Source of the DNA: Catalimonadaceae bacterium JC749
GTDB lineage: Bacteria > Bacteroidota > Bacteroidia > Cytophagales > Cyclobacteriaceae
Reading direction: 5' to 3'
NCBI GenBank assembly: GCA_021730635.1
Contig: JAJNNC010000002.1
Location: 186,001 to 250,000 of the forward strand
DNA length: 64,000 bases
Below the pieces are notes generated by a model, which was not told where the DNA came from, did no database searches, and saw only the letters and a program-made list of their open reading frames with translations. Shown one piece after another: positions 51,696 to 61,333 of the stretch (the stretch's first letter is position 1; each line of letters starts with the position of its first letter). The position numbers were made by a program, and so were the translations under genes.

Positions 51696-53547
51696 CAGTT
51701 CCGTTGATATAAACGCGGATATGGGTTAAAAAAGATTTTTTCGCTTCTAGCTTCACCTGCAGTTCCCGGCAGGTATTGGCCCAGTCTTCATTTCCGGCAC
51801 GCATCTGATCGGAGGGTGACAGCACCACGTCTATGGTTCTGAGCAAACCCTGAACCGGACTTTGGGTGACTCCTTTTTGGACCGTTACTTTTTTTATGGT
51901 ATTTCCCAGTTCGGCAAAGCAGGCTGCCTTAATATCTTCCGGTGTGATCAGCCGGCTCCGGGTGAGCAAAACACTCTTATAGGTGTATAATTTTTCCTGG
52001 TCGTTGAGGGCCTCCCGGCCACCAGTCGTTTTAGTCATCAGCAGACAGTGATCGACCTGTAAGTCAGGCGTGTCTACCGCTTTGGGTTTTCTGTTCAGAG
52101 GCAGATGATTGCCCCATACCCCTGTCGTCGACCAGAATGATATCCAGATATCCTGGGGTTCTTTAGCGTTGAGCAGCAGAAAATGAGTCGACGACTGTTT
52201 GGGAAAGTTAGCCATGAAGTTATGTTCTATCCGGGATAGTTGCTGATGCAGTTCATGCAGTTCCTTGACCAGCGCCTGACCTCCTATTGCCCGGAAGACG
52301 GCGCTCTCATCCCGTGTCAGGTTCAGCGTATGGCGAAGCAATTGGGCTGCTTCCCGGGCATCGAACCTGGCGATGCCTTCCTGTTTGACCGAATAGCTTT
52401 CTTCCTCCTGGGTAGCAGCAGCATCCATCGAAAAATATTGATATTCCTTGTGAGCGGAAAACACATTTTTGACAGCAAAAAACTGATCCTCTGTCTTCAG
52501 GGGAATAATATTCAGGCCTTTTGTCAGGGCAAAGGGACGATTGCTCTCGTGCAATCTGCGGTTGAGTACCGGAAAACAGTTGATCGCACAGTACAGGTTA
52601 TCCATCGCCTTCACCGGGAAATTTCCAGGAAACTGAATACTAAACCAGATAAGCTCTTCCTTGATGTTCTTTAACGCTTCAGCGGGAAATACCTTTTCCA
52701 ATTCGGCAGGGATTTTGGCAGAGGGTACTACTGTTTCTTCCAGGGTCAGCGTGATAAAGTGATCCTGGTAAAAACTCACTGCCTGTCTTTCTGCTTCTGT
52801 GGTGATGGTTTGATAATTGATTTTTTCCTCCTGATGTTTGTCTTCTGATGTGGCAGACATTCCCGTGCTTATCGGTAGGGGCCGGCCTTGCTGCCACCAC
52901 CGGGTAAAGGGCAGATACTGAAGATAGGTTTTCTTTTCCGGTTCATTCACCCAGTCGAAAAAAAAGGTGAGTGAAGAAAGCGTCTTGATTTGTTTTGACA
53001 AATGCAGGCCCAGCCATAGCGTATGCGCATCCAAAAAAGGATCAGTCGTAGCAAAGGAGGTAGTGCCTTTATGCAGCGGTGTATCCCATTGGATGAGCTT
53101 ATTGCCAAAAGCCTGGTACCGAACGGCGCCATCCAGCAATGGGCAGGAGGCAGCCGGAGAAAAATAAATATCCCTGACGGATGCTTTGACAGACCGATCC
53201 TGGCTCACCCATTCTTTCTCAAAGGTAAAATGGTCTTGTGGTTTTAGCTGGTAGGTAGGGATAGCAGGGCGTGCCGTCAGCACCGCATGCGCCGGGCGCG
53301 GACCCGTCAGGACTTCCGGCACCATGAGATGCGCCAACCGCTTTAAAATCCTTTTTTGTGAGGATACTGTTTCGTGGGCGATACGCTCAAATTCTACCGC
53401 ACAGGCACTCAGCAGCAGATCTACCAAGGGATCAAAATCATCCATTTCGGATTCCTGATAACCCCATAAAGATGCAGCCTGCCGGCGAAGCCGTTTTTTT
53501 ACCTGCTCACGCTGAAAGTCATCCAGAAGATGTGTAGGATCGCTCAT
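51670..53547 (-). CDS. tssF: T6SS baseplate subunit TssF
   Basis: A 625-residue protein. The start DFQREQVKKRLRRQAASLWGYQESEMDDFDPLVDLLLSACAVEFERIAHETVSSQKRILKRLAHLMVPEVLTGPRPAHAVLTARP is the standard TssF N-terminus: a helical bundle followed by the P-A-H/C-A-V-x-x-A-R-P motif. The rest has beta-rich domains, and the late part ends VKKVTVQKGVTQSPVQGLLRTIDVVLSPSDQ before the C-terminal AKKSFLTHIRVYI. It is the main wedge subunit of the baseplate. The gene lies 51 bases after tssE and overlaps tssG. Confidence 0.92.
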   Translation of the reverse strand: MSDPTHLLDDFQREQVKKRLRRQAASLWGYQESEMDDFDPLVDLLLSACAVEFERIAHETVSSQKRILKRLAHLMVPEVLTGPRPAHAVLTARPAIPTYQLKPQDHFTFEKEWVSQDRSVKASVRDIYFSPAASCPLLDGAVRYQAFGNKLIQWDTPLHKGTTSFATTDPFLDAHTLWLGLHLSKQIKTLSSLTFFFDWVNEPEKKTYLQYLPFTRWWQQGRPLPISTGMSATSEDKHQEEKINYQTITTEAERQAVSFYQDHFITLTLEETVVPSAKIPAELEKVFPAEALKNIKEELIWFSIQFPGNFPVKAMDNLYCAINCFPVLNRRLHESNRPFALTKGLNIIPLKTEDQFFAVKNVFSAHKEYQYFSMDAAATQEEESYSVKQEGIARFDAREAAQLLRHTLNLTRDESAVFRAIGGQALVKELHELHQQLSRIEHNFMANFPKQSSTHFLLLNAKEPQDIWISFWSTTGVWGNHLPLNRKPKAVDTPDLQVDHCLLMTKTTGGREALNDQEKLYTYKSVLLTRSRLITPEDIKAACFAELGNTIKKVTVQKGVTQSPVQGLLRTIDVVLSPSDQMRAGNEDWANTCRELQVKLEAKKSFLTHIRVYINGTDENTGENG

Positions 53548-53598
53548 GTTTTCTTGTTGAAAAGGCAGGGTAGCACCACCAGCGCCAGCCTGAAAAAG

Positions 53599-54039
53599 TT
53601 AATGTAAACTCAAAGGACTAAAGAAAATATATTCTGTATGTTGAAAAGGCTCGTTGGTTTTCATTAAAGTACCCTCTATCTGAATCGTAATCCTTTTACG
53701 GAGCCTGCTCATCTTCCTGGTATCGGGGTCTGCCCATCTTAACTCATCCACATCCAGCCGGATATCGGTGTAGTGTACCCTTTTTTCATGTTGTTGTAAA
53801 GCCTGCATAAAAGCTTCATACAATTCTTTTTTCCACTTACTCACACTCCTGATGGTTTCAAAGTCTTTTTCCCATACATAGCATCCATACGACAGGTCAT
53901 AGCGACATTCTTTAAAATGTGTTTTCAGAATCAGATGAATGTGTTGCTTCACGGAGTCTGCCAGCCCTAATCTGTGAAGTTTCTTCTTGGCTACTATTTC
54001 TTCAAAAGCTAAGGGACAGTGGTAGTATAAGCGCATCAT
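53599..54039 (-). CDS. tssE: T6SS baseplate subunit TssE (gp25-like)
   Basis: A 146-residue protein whose order and length fit the gp25-like TssE. Residues 25-60 (GLADSVKQHIHLILKTHFKECRYDLSYGCYVWEKDFETIRS) resemble the helical start of gp25. VHYTDIRLDVDELRWADPDTRKMSRLRKRITIQIEGTLMKTNEPFQHTEYIFFSPLSLH is the terminal sheet. The family usually shows an EPR core motif; here no clear EPR is seen, as in other Bacteroidota versions. The subunit sits at the sheath-baseplate junction and starts sheath assembly. It is placed between vgrG and tssF. Confidence 0.78.
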   Translation of the reverse strand: MMRLYYHCPLAFEEIVAKKKLHRLGLADSVKQHIHLILKTHFKECRYDLSYGCYVWEKDFETIRSVSKWKKELYEAFMQALQQHEKRVHYTDIRLDVDELRWADPDTRKMSRLRKRITIQIEGTLMKTNEPFQHTEYIFFSPLSLH

Positions 54040-54078
54040 AGTTGTTTGTTTATAGGTTCAGACAGAGGTTTATCTCCT

Positions 54079-55902
54079 TTAACAGTTTAGCTGGATCACC
54101 GCTGCCTTTACCGAAGCCTGTGTGCCTCCGTCAATTTCCAGGGTGGTAGCGTTCAGCTTGGATTCCCCTCCGGTGATATCCAGTTTTTTGGTAGCATTTA
54201 ATATAGTACTGCTACTTTCAAAGCCCATATCCTTGCTGGTCAGGGTGCAACTGGTCTCAGCATTCATGGCAATCTCTTTGGCTTTCAGGTGAGTGCTCTT
54301 TCCCGAACTCATGGAGATGGTTTCTTGGGCGTTCATAGTGATGGTTTTGGCGCTGATAGAAAGATCTCCCTTGGTTTCTATGGTGATCTTGCCATTTCCT
54401 TCCATAGAAAGCGAAATCATATTGGTAGGGCTCGTCGCCTCTTTGTTGATAATTCTGATTTCTTCTTTCCCATCTTCGTCGATGAGGTGAATCTGATTGC
54501 CGCTGCGGGTCCGTATCACCTTGTTTTTGTTGTTCTGATCCTGCCAGGCAGGCTCTGAGGTTTTGCCATGGTAGACGCTGCCCATCACAAAGGGGCGGGC
54601 AGGGTTATCATCTTCAAAACCTACCAGCACTTCATCGCCTATTTCAGGGATAAAAAAGAAGCCATGAACCACCTGGCCTGATTTGCCACTCGATGTGTTT
54701 GCCAGCCGTATCCAGGGAGAAGTCTCCGGAGATTTTTGCCATTGGAAGGCTACTTTTATACGGCCGAGCCCCTTAGGATCTTTGTTATCCTTCACCACGG
54801 CAGTCTGTATCTCAGGTACAGGATAGGTTACCCTGGCATTATAAGGAGGTGCCGAGGCCTCTTCCGGAATGGCTTCAAAGCGGTTTTGATAGTTGCCCAA
54901 ACCGTCGGTGCTATGAATGAGGGTAGTGACGATAAAGCGGCCATAATCTTCTTCATTCATCCCTTCCCCGGTAATATTGATGATACTTCCCACATTGAGG
55001 AAGGGATTGTCGCTGGTGCCGGTAGCTACTACCATTTCGCGGCAAGCCATTTCCTTTCGCCGGGCTACCCAGCTTTTCAGCTCCTCTTCCTTACCGACAG
55101 GGTGCACTGTAGCATGCAAAGCTTCCTGCTTGTAAAACTCTTCTGATTTTTTCAGTGCAAATTTCCCGTGGAGGTCCAGGTCACTGACAGAGGTTTGTGC
55201 CGCAGCTGTGGTATATTTCACATTCTCTTCGTAGTTGTAAGCCAGCATGGAGAAGTTGACCGGGATGAGTTTCAAAGAGAAATCCAGATCATGCAGGTCC
55301 TTGTTCACGGGCAAATCCACTGTTTTATCTTTGGGTAAGGAGCCCATGATCAATTTAGTGCCGTCGTAAAAACACCATTCGCCATACAGGGCAGCCAGCC
55401 TGAGCAAGAGATGATAATTGCTTTCCTTATACTGCACAAAATAAGGGATTTGTTCTGTAAAGGAAGGTTTTATCTGAACACTCAGTTGGTTGGAGGGAAT
55501 TTTCTCCAAGGCTTCCTCTGCAATATCTTTCAGTTTTTTCTCTGTAAAAGACCGGCAATGGTCAACCCCATCCATCAGGATCGTAGGGCTTTGCCCACGG
55601 AGCACAATTTCCCGGTGCCCCTGAGCACGTCGGGAAACCCCTACCTCTGTGACCAGCCCTTTGAAGAGGCTGTCCTGCTTGTTTGTCACGAAAATATGGG
55701 GACGAAATTTGACGATGATTTCACATCCCATATAGTTACGGGCATGGTTGAGAGCAGTTTGGTACGTACCCTGGAAAGCATCTACCGGAAGTACCAGCTC
55801 AAAATGATGATGCCAATCCATCTGCTGATGCAACGTCAGGTGTGAGAAGGGAGAAATCCTCTGTCCGTCTATTTCAATATCGATATGAATCTGCTGCGCC
55901 AA
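54079..55902 (-). CDS. vgrG: T6SS spike protein VgrG (TssI)
   Basis: A 607-residue protein with a TTG start at 55902 (MAQQIHIDIEIDGQRISPFSHLTLHQQMDWHHHFEL); no early ATG is available. The gp27-like part includes RGQSPTILMDGVDHCRSFTEKKLKDIAEEAL and YKESNYHLLLRLAALYGEWCFYDGTKLI. The gp5-OB part has AVVKDNKDPKGLGRIKVAFQWQ, SPWIRLANTSSGKSGQVVHGFFFIPEIGDEVLVGFEDDNPARPFVMGSVYHGKT. Then follows the beta-helix spike (ISLSMEGNGKITIETKGDLSISAKTITMNAQETISMSSGKSTHLKAKEIAMNAE). There is no C-terminal effector extension, so toxins must attach through the PAAR-Rhs protein or other carriers. Confidence 0.95.
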   Translation of the reverse strand: MAQQIHIDIEIDGQRISPFSHLTLHQQMDWHHHFELVLPVDAFQGTYQTALNHARNYMGCEIIVKFRPHIFVTNKQDSLFKGLVTEVGVSRRAQGHREIVLRGQSPTILMDGVDHCRSFTEKKLKDIAEEALEKIPSNQLSVQIKPSFTEQIPYFVQYKESNYHLLLRLAALYGEWCFYDGTKLIMGSLPKDKTVDLPVNKDLHDLDFSLKLIPVNFSMLAYNYEENVKYTTAAAQTSVSDLDLHGKFALKKSEEFYKQEALHATVHPVGKEEELKSWVARRKEMACREMVVATGTSDNPFLNVGSIINITGEGMNEEDYGRFIVTTLIHSTDGLGNYQNRFEAIPEEASAPPYNARVTYPVPEIQTAVVKDNKDPKGLGRIKVAFQWQKSPETSPWIRLANTSSGKSGQVVHGFFFIPEIGDEVLVGFEDDNPARPFVMGSVYHGKTSEPAWQDQNNKNKVIRTRSGNQIHLIDEDGKEEIRIINKEATSPTNMISLSMEGNGKITIETKGDLSISAKTITMNAQETISMSSGKSTHLKAKEIAMNAETSCTLTSKDMGFESSSTILNATKKLDITGGESKLNATTLEIDGGTQASVKAAVIQLNC

Positions 55903-55981
55903 AGGAGCGTAAATTTACAATGATCCTACAAAAGGTGCCCCTCCCCGGAAGGAGAAGGCACTATTAAGCATAATAATTAAG

Positions 55982-56380
55982 TTAGGCGGAAGGCCACTCA
56001 TTTTCATGCTCCCCGCCGCCCATTTTTATCTTTTTGGCAGAAAGCAAAAAGGTTTCCAGTAAATTTTCTCCTCCCTGCCAGTGAAAGTTTTCTCCATATT
56101 CAACGACATACGCATCTTCAAAAGATAGTTCTTTGAGTGAGGAGCCGGCGTTGCTATCGTCCATAACCCGAATAGTACCACTTTTTTTCAGGGTGGGGTC
56201 GGTGATCCATTCAAATAAGGCTGTTTTGTTAGTAGATTCAATGGTAATGTGAATGGTACCCCCACGTACTGCCCCGGCGGGTCTGCCGCTAGGGTCTATG
56301 TCTCTTGACAGGTGGTAAGAGAAGTCTACGACTCTTACATCACTGAGCGGATCGAGATCCAGTCTTGCAGAAAAGGCCAT
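55982..56380 (-). CDS. tssD: T6SS tube protein TssD (Hcp of Bacteroidota type)
   Basis: A 132-residue protein, MAFSARLDLDPLSDVRVVDFSYHLSRDIDPSGRPAGAVRGGTIHITIESTNKTALFEWI, with RVMDDSNAGSSLKELSFEDAYVVEYGENFHWQGGENLLETFLLSAKKIKMG. The Asp-Pro-x-Gly-Arg-Pro and the SAKKI ending are marks of TssD of subtype iii. Six copies form each ring of the inner tube. It has no signal peptide. It lies 49 bases after tssC and 79 bases before vgrG. Confidence 0.93.
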   Translation of the reverse strand: MAFSARLDLDPLSDVRVVDFSYHLSRDIDPSGRPAGAVRGGTIHITIESTNKTALFEWITDPTLKKSGTIRVMDDSNAGSSLKELSFEDAYVVEYGENFHWQGGENLLETFLLSAKKIKMGGGEHENEWPSA

Positions 56381-56429
56381 AATTTTTATGAATTTATATA
56401 GTTTACAATGAATAATAGAAAATGCTCGG

Positions 56430-57800
56430 TTAGGTTTCAGCGTATTCGGCAGCCCATTCCTCGGCAGTATCTCCTTTGGTGCCGCCCAGCTTCAACAGAA
56501 AGTTTTTGGCCGGAAAGAAGGGCGTGATATGAATATCCAGGTAAATCCGTTTGGTTTCCTTATCCTGGCTCAACCGCATGATCTGAAAAGACTCTATTAT
56601 CTTGTCATATCCTTTGATGCTGTTCAGATATCGGCCGATCTCCATTTTAAGATCCTTCTCCACCTTGGTGGTCCAGTTGACAAAGGCCTGCCGGTTGAGA
56701 AAATCAATGATCACTTTGGCGATGTAATCAAAAACCCGTACTACGGAATACGTCTGTAAGCCAATGTCATTGCCCGTGTACAGGGTCTTGGCAGAAAAAG
56801 CCATGACCTTCCCCCATTCGTTGACCATGGGAATCAGGCCTCTTTTTTCCAGCTCTGTGATCTCACTTTTCTTGAGGTCAAACTTTACCCCATCTACCTC
56901 ATTGAGGCCGCCATGAATTTTTCCGGCTGTAGGCTGGGCAATGAGCGTACTGTAGATTTTACCGGCCAGCGCGGTAGAAGGTGCTACAAACACTTCTTCT
57001 TCCTCTCCCAGTTCCGTATATTTTTCTCTGCCTACCAGCCAGTTGCAGGTCATCATCACATTTGAGCGATAAATATCTCCTCCGGTGAGGTTAGCCATGT
57101 CGAAGTCTTCCATCACGGCATCAGGGGTATCCAGGTGCGAAAAGTCTGTAATCAGCATCACTTTGTTCTGGTAAGCAATCTTTGCCCATTTTTCCAGCAC
57201 TTTGTTGGAGCCTAAATAGCCGGGAATGACCATCATAGAGTAGTTTTCCCGCAAATCCAACCGGTCGAAATGCTGCTTGAGTTCTTCATTGATTTTGTCG
57301 GTTACCAAAGTGTTGTCCAGGTCTTTGAGACGTTCCAGGCTGGCATTGAAGATCGTCAGATTTTTCACCTTATCTGCCTCTGTGTTTTTATAGAACAAGG
57401 CAACTGACCGGTAAGCCTGCTCCAGGGTATGGGTACTTTCCAGTGCCCTCTTCAGATTCTGGTGCAGAAGGGTTTCTGCCCTGTCGGCTTTTTCCTGCGC
57501 TTTGGTTACCATATCGGAAACACCCTCTGCCTCTTTCAGCAAATCAACCCAGATCTGAAGGTGCTTTTTCAATTGATCCCTCTCTTTTTTCCGGGTCGAC
57601 TCCTGCAGAAAAATACTTTTGCGGGCCTTGCTTTCCGGATTCATCACTTTGGATCCTTCCACAGCAGATTCAATAAGTTCATAGCCCCCATACTCTGCCA
57701 GTTGCTCGTTGAGTGCTTCCAGCGACTGGGCCGCTGCTTTCTGGGGTGCTTGTGGTTTTTCCTGAGATTTTAATATTTCAGATTCCTGGTCCATGGTCAT
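56430..57800 (-). CDS. tssC: T6SS sheath large subunit TssC
   Basis: A 456-residue protein. The helical N-terminal part (LKKHLQIWVDLLKEAEGVSDMVTKAQEKADRAETLLHQNLKRALESTHTLEQAYRSVALFY) precedes the conserved core (YSMMVIPGYLGSNKVLEKWAKIAYQNKVMLITDFSHLDTPDAVMEDFDMANLTGGDIYRSNVMMTCNWLVGREKY ... VFVAPSTALAGKIYSTLIAQPTAGKIHGGLNEVDGVKFDLKKSEITELEKRGLIPMVNEWGKVMAFSAKTLY). It pairs with TssB in the contractile sheath. Its ATG is 24 bases after the tssB stop. Relatives in this subtype are similar in length. Confidence 0.92.
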   Translation of the reverse strand: MTMDQESEILKSQEKPQAPQKAAAQSLEALNEQLAEYGGYELIESAVEGSKVMNPESKARKSIFLQESTRKKERDQLKKHLQIWVDLLKEAEGVSDMVTKAQEKADRAETLLHQNLKRALESTHTLEQAYRSVALFYKNTEADKVKNLTIFNASLERLKDLDNTLVTDKINEELKQHFDRLDLRENYSMMVIPGYLGSNKVLEKWAKIAYQNKVMLITDFSHLDTPDAVMEDFDMANLTGGDIYRSNVMMTCNWLVGREKYTELGEEEEVFVAPSTALAGKIYSTLIAQPTAGKIHGGLNEVDGVKFDLKKSEITELEKRGLIPMVNEWGKVMAFSAKTLYTGNDIGLQTYSVVRVFDYIAKVIIDFLNRQAFVNWTTKVEKDLKMEIGRYLNSIKGYDKIIESFQIMRLSQDKETKRIYLDIHITPFFPAKNFLLKLGGTKGDTAEEWAAEYAET

Positions 57801-57824
57801 GATTTTAGTGTTTCAAAAAATAGG

Positions 57825-58268
57825 TTAGTCTGCGGCTTCAATTTCCTGAATAAGGGTTTGTATGGCTGCCAGAAAGGCCTGTTTGGCTTCTGGTTGCTGC
57901 AGCGCAGATTTCAGGATCTTATTGGTCCGGAGTTGTTTGGCGATTTTATGGTAAATATCTTGTTGCGTTTGCGTTTCGCTCAGGAAGGGGCTCTGCGCAA
58001 TAAGGCCTTCTTTTCTGAAATCGCTCAGGTTGCTGAACTGGAGTTCCTCGTTGACAGGCTTGCCTTCCTCCGACTCAAACTCTACCTTAACATTCGGTTT
58101 GAAGTACTGAAAAACCTCGTCGATATTTTTCAATCCCTTCACCGGTTCCGGTTTGGTGGGTTTGGTCGTAAGTTGCTGTACCAATAAAGTTTTGTTAGAA
58201 GCAATCTGAGCGATCGCTTCAAATGATTGTTGGGGCACTAGTTGACCACCAATTTCAACTTCATTCAT
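57825..58268 (-). CDS. tssB: T6SS sheath small subunit TssB
   Basis: A 147-residue protein, MNEVEIGGQLVPQQSFEAIAQIASNKTLLVQQL, with VKGLKNIDEVFQYFKPNVKVEFESEEGKPVNEELQFSNLSDFRKEGLIAQSPFL and a C-terminal helix ending IQTLIQEIEAAD. The beta strands 'VKVEFESEEG...EELQFSNLSDF' and the order clpV-tssB-tssC identify it. It forms the sheath with TssC and is the part that ClpV recognises. Confidence 0.88.
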   Translation of the reverse strand: MNEVEIGGQLVPQQSFEAIAQIASNKTLLVQQLTTKPTKPEPVKGLKNIDEVFQYFKPNVKVEFESEEGKPVNEELQFSNLSDFRKEGLIAQSPFLSETQTQQDIYHKIAKQLRTNKILKSALQQPEAKQAFLAAIQTLIQEIEAAD

Positions 58269-58318
58269 GATTACGAAAGTTATACGATGTCAAATGTTTA
58301 TTTACATACAATAGGTGT

Positions 58319-60805
58319 CTATGCGTTTTCCGTTTGCCACTGTAACAGGCCCTGTGCATCAACATCCACCTGGAGTGTAGCCCCTTTTTTTACTTTACCC
58401 CCGATAATCATCCGGGAGATAGGTCTTCTCAGCTGGTTTCTGATCACACCGGACAAGGGTCTGGCACCATATTTCGGTGTAAATCCGGATAGCGCCAGTT
58501 GCTGTTTGGCCTGCTCGCTGAGCAGGAGCCGGATGCCCTGTGTATGCAAGGTGTCTTCCAGCTTTCTCAAATGGATATCAAATATTTTGACGATGTTTTC
58601 TTCTACAATAGGAGCGAAAGGAACAATTTCAGTAACCCTGGCCAGAAACTCCGGCCGGAAATACCGTATCATGATATCCATCATTTCCTGAGAGGAGGGA
58701 AGCTGGCCCTCCTGAGACTTCTCGATAATATAATCGCTGCCAATATTGGAGGTAAAGAGGATCAAAGCATTGGAAAAGTCTCCTTCTTTTCCCAGGCGGT
58801 CATGCAGCTTGCCTTCATCCATGATTTGGAGAAACACGTCGAAGACGGAAGGATGAGCTTTTTCAATTTCATCAAACAGGAGCACGGCATAAGGCTTTTC
58901 CCGAATCTTGTTTACCAGCAATCCTCCTTCCTTATAACCTACATAGCCGGGCGGAGCCCCATACAACAAAGCGGCAGAATGTTCTTCTTTGAACTCCGAC
59001 ATGTCGAAACGGATCAGAGCATTTTCGTCGTTGAACAAAAATTCTGCTAGTGTTTTGGAAAGCTCCGTTTTGCCGGTGCCAGTAGGCCCCAGAAAGAAGA
59101 AAGACCCGATGGGTTGTCCTGCCTTGGTTAGACCAGACCTTGACTCAAGAATCGCTTCTGACAGTACTTTGATGGCCTGATTCTGGCCGATGACCCTTTC
59201 GCGCAACTGCTCTTCCATGTGCAGGAGTTTTTCCTGTTCCCGGATTTGTATTTTACCCAAAGGAATGCCTGTTTTATGAGAAACTACAGCAGCAATATCC
59301 ATCTTTTCTACCATCCCTTTTTTCTTGCCTGTCAGCGATTGCAGTAAGGCCAGCATCTTTTGCATATGATCCCGCAGTGCCGTGGGCTCATCCAGTGTGT
59401 TTTCATCGGTAGGGTCTTCCAACTGGCTCCAGAGGATGGGGCTGATCCTGTTCTTCATTTGGGTATAGAACCAGCGTAGTTCGGATAAGGCATCGCCGGG
59501 TTCCAGGGTAGCCAACCCTGCAAGCTGCAGGTTCAGGTCTGCCAGTTCTTTCTCTGAAGTTTCCTCAGCCATGCGGATCGCCGCCATGGTGCGGTCCATC
59601 AAATCGATAGCAGCATCGGGCAGCTTCCTGTCTTTGATGTAGCGTTTGGCTAACAGCACCGTTTCTTCCAGCGCCTCTTTGGTTACTGAGATATGGTGGT
59701 GCTGTTCATAAAAGGGAAGCAAGGTGGTCACCATCCGGATCGCGGTGTTTACATCCGGCTCCTCTATTCTCAATACCTCAAAACGTCGGTTAAATGCTTC
59801 TTCCGGCTCTATGAACTTCCGGAATTCGTCGTTGGTAGTGGCGCCGATGACAGTGATTTCTCCCCGGGCCAGCTCCGGTTTGAGCAGATTGGCAGCTCCC
59901 GACCCTACGGGGCCGGTATTATCCAGCAGCACATGGATCTCGTCAATAAATAAGATGGCCTTGTCGAAGGTTTTTATTTCTTTGATAATATTTTTCAGCC
60001 GGTCTTCTACTTCTCCCTTGTAAGAAGCTCCTGCCACCAGTGCGCCTACATCCAGTTCCAGCAGCAGCGCGGCAGCCAGGTATTGAGGTACTTGCTGATG
60101 GATAATCTGTAAGGCAAACCCATCTACCAGGGCTGTTTTACCCACGCCCGGTTCTCCTACAATGAGCACATTGGGCTTGGTACGGCGTCCCAGAATTTCA
60201 ATCATCATTCTGGTTTCCCGGTCTCTGCCAATGATAGGATCGATTTTACCTTCTCTGGCCTGGCTGGTTTTATCTATGCAGTACTTAAAAAGGGTCTTTA
60301 TTTTTACGGTTTCTTTTCCGTTGATGCGATGTTGGGTCATTACGGAAGGAGCAATGGCTTCCTGCACTTCCAGCTCTTCCGAATTCGTATCAATCATTTC
60401 ATCCGGAGTAAGGGGCAGGGTCTTGAGCTGTTCTTTGGTAAAAGCCACATGTGGTTTGCACAGTGCTGCCAGCATACAGGAAGCGTCTAAGGTATCTTTT
60501 GAAAGTTTCAGTCTCAGCATGTCGGCCTCTTCTATCAAAGCTACCACCCGGTCATCTGCGGTAGGCTCGCTGATCCCCCTTGAAGCTTTGGGGTAGCTCT
60601 CGATACGGACGTCGGCCCATTCTCTCAGGTAGGCTACATCTTTACCTATGGACTCCAGCCAGGAAGCCAAGCCAATGTCCGGATGCAACAGGGCCCTGAA
60701 AAGGTGGGCCGGAGAGAAATGTTCATTTTGATACTCCCGGGCAATAGACTGGGCAATCTGGATGGTTCTGGTTACCTCGGCGGAGTATGGATGAGCGCTG
60801 GTCAT
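58319..60805 (-). CDS. clpV: T6SS AAA+ ATPase ClpV (TssH)
   Basis: An 828-residue class I Clp ATPase. Clp-N repeats span residues 1-150 (MTSAHPYSAEVTRTIQIAQSIAREYQNEHFSPAHLFRALLHPDIGLASWL). AAA-1 has Walker A GEPGVGKT (217-224) and Walker B ILFIDEIHVLL. A coiled-coil middle domain follows. AAA-2 has GPTGTGKTELSKTLAEFLF and VLLFDEIEKAHPSVFDVFLQIMDEG, with the C-terminal D2 small domain (LRKLEDTLHTQGIRLLLSEQAKQQLALSGFTPKYGARPLSGVIRNQLRRPISRMII). It disassembles the contracted TssBC sheath. Its place directly before tssB, rather than a chaperone context, makes it ClpV and not ClpB/ClpC. Confidence 0.93.
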   Translation of the reverse strand: MTSAHPYSAEVTRTIQIAQSIAREYQNEHFSPAHLFRALLHPDIGLASWLESIGKDVAYLREWADVRIESYPKASRGISEPTADDRVVALIEEADMLRLKLSKDTLDASCMLAALCKPHVAFTKEQLKTLPLTPDEMIDTNSEELEVQEAIAPSVMTQHRINGKETVKIKTLFKYCIDKTSQAREGKIDPIIGRDRETRMMIEILGRRTKPNVLIVGEPGVGKTALVDGFALQIIHQQVPQYLAAALLLELDVGALVAGASYKGEVEDRLKNIIKEIKTFDKAILFIDEIHVLLDNTGPVGSGAANLLKPELARGEITVIGATTNDEFRKFIEPEEAFNRRFEVLRIEEPDVNTAIRMVTTLLPFYEQHHHISVTKEALEETVLLAKRYIKDRKLPDAAIDLMDRTMAAIRMAEETSEKELADLNLQLAGLATLEPGDALSELRWFYTQMKNRISPILWSQLEDPTDENTLDEPTALRDHMQKMLALLQSLTGKKKGMVEKMDIAAVVSHKTGIPLGKIQIREQEKLLHMEEQLRERVIGQNQAIKVLSEAILESRSGLTKAGQPIGSFFFLGPTGTGKTELSKTLAEFLFNDENALIRFDMSEFKEEHSAALLYGAPPGYVGYKEGGLLVNKIREKPYAVLLFDEIEKAHPSVFDVFLQIMDEGKLHDRLGKEGDFSNALILFTSNIGSDYIIEKSQEGQLPSSQEMMDIMIRYFRPEFLARVTEIVPFAPIVEENIVKIFDIHLRKLEDTLHTQGIRLLLSEQAKQQLALSGFTPKYGARPLSGVIRNQLRRPISRMIIGGKVKKGATLQVDVDAQGLLQWQTENA

Positions 60806-60829
60806 CTTGGTTTGTCAGGGTTAAATATC

Positions 60830-61321
60830 TTATACAAGATTTTGATAAAGTTTGTGTTTGTAATCCGGATCGGCTCCGATGGCGACTACCTCCAAAATGG
60901 GTGATATCCTTCTTTCTTCTTCATTTTTCTTCACCAAGGAAAATATTTGCTGTACCACACTAAAATCCAGTGGAACAATGCATCCGTCACTTCCCCTGAT
61001 CCCTCTGCCGTGAATCGCAAATCCATCCCTTTTGTGCATTGCATTCTCCATAAAATGGGTGAGGCGGACCCAGTTTTCCACTATTTTATCCTTTTCCTTT
61101 TTAGTTGTCATGGTATATTTTCCCAGCGGCAGCGGACCTCCTATGGTGTTTTTGTCTTTTTTCACACGGGTTCCGAACGGATTATTGACTAAGAAGTAAT
61201 TTTCCGCATTTTTCATTTTGGAACCTCCTCTTCCTCCTGAAACAGCATAGCTCTCAATTTTCTCCCCACACAATGTGCCTGTGAGTGAACCTGATGCCAT
61301 ATTGAAGACTAAATCTGCCAT
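60830..61321 (-). CDS. Tlde1-like L,D-transpeptidase fold protein, candidate T6SS effector
   Basis: A 163-residue protein without signal peptide. GGPLPLGKYTM, then FAIHGRGIRGSDGCIVPLDFSVVQQIF, give the Tlde1/DUF2778-type active site (His104, Ser-x-Gly-Cys114). Enzymes of this family cut or exchange peptidoglycan stem peptides in the target periplasm after T6SS delivery. The gene stands second in the T6SS core operon, right before clpV (24 bases between). No adjacent immunity gene with a signal peptide is present, so protection, if needed, must come from elsewhere. Confidence 0.75.
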   Translation of the reverse strand: MADLVFNMASGSLTGTLCGEKIESYAVSGGRGGSKMKNAENYFLVNNPFGTRVKKDKNTIGGPLPLGKYTMTTKKEKDKIVENWVRLTHFMENAMHKRDGFAIHGRGIRGSDGCIVPLDFSVVQQIFSLVKKNEEERRISPILEVVAIGADPDYKHKLYQNLV

Positions 61322-61333
61322 ATCCGGTATATA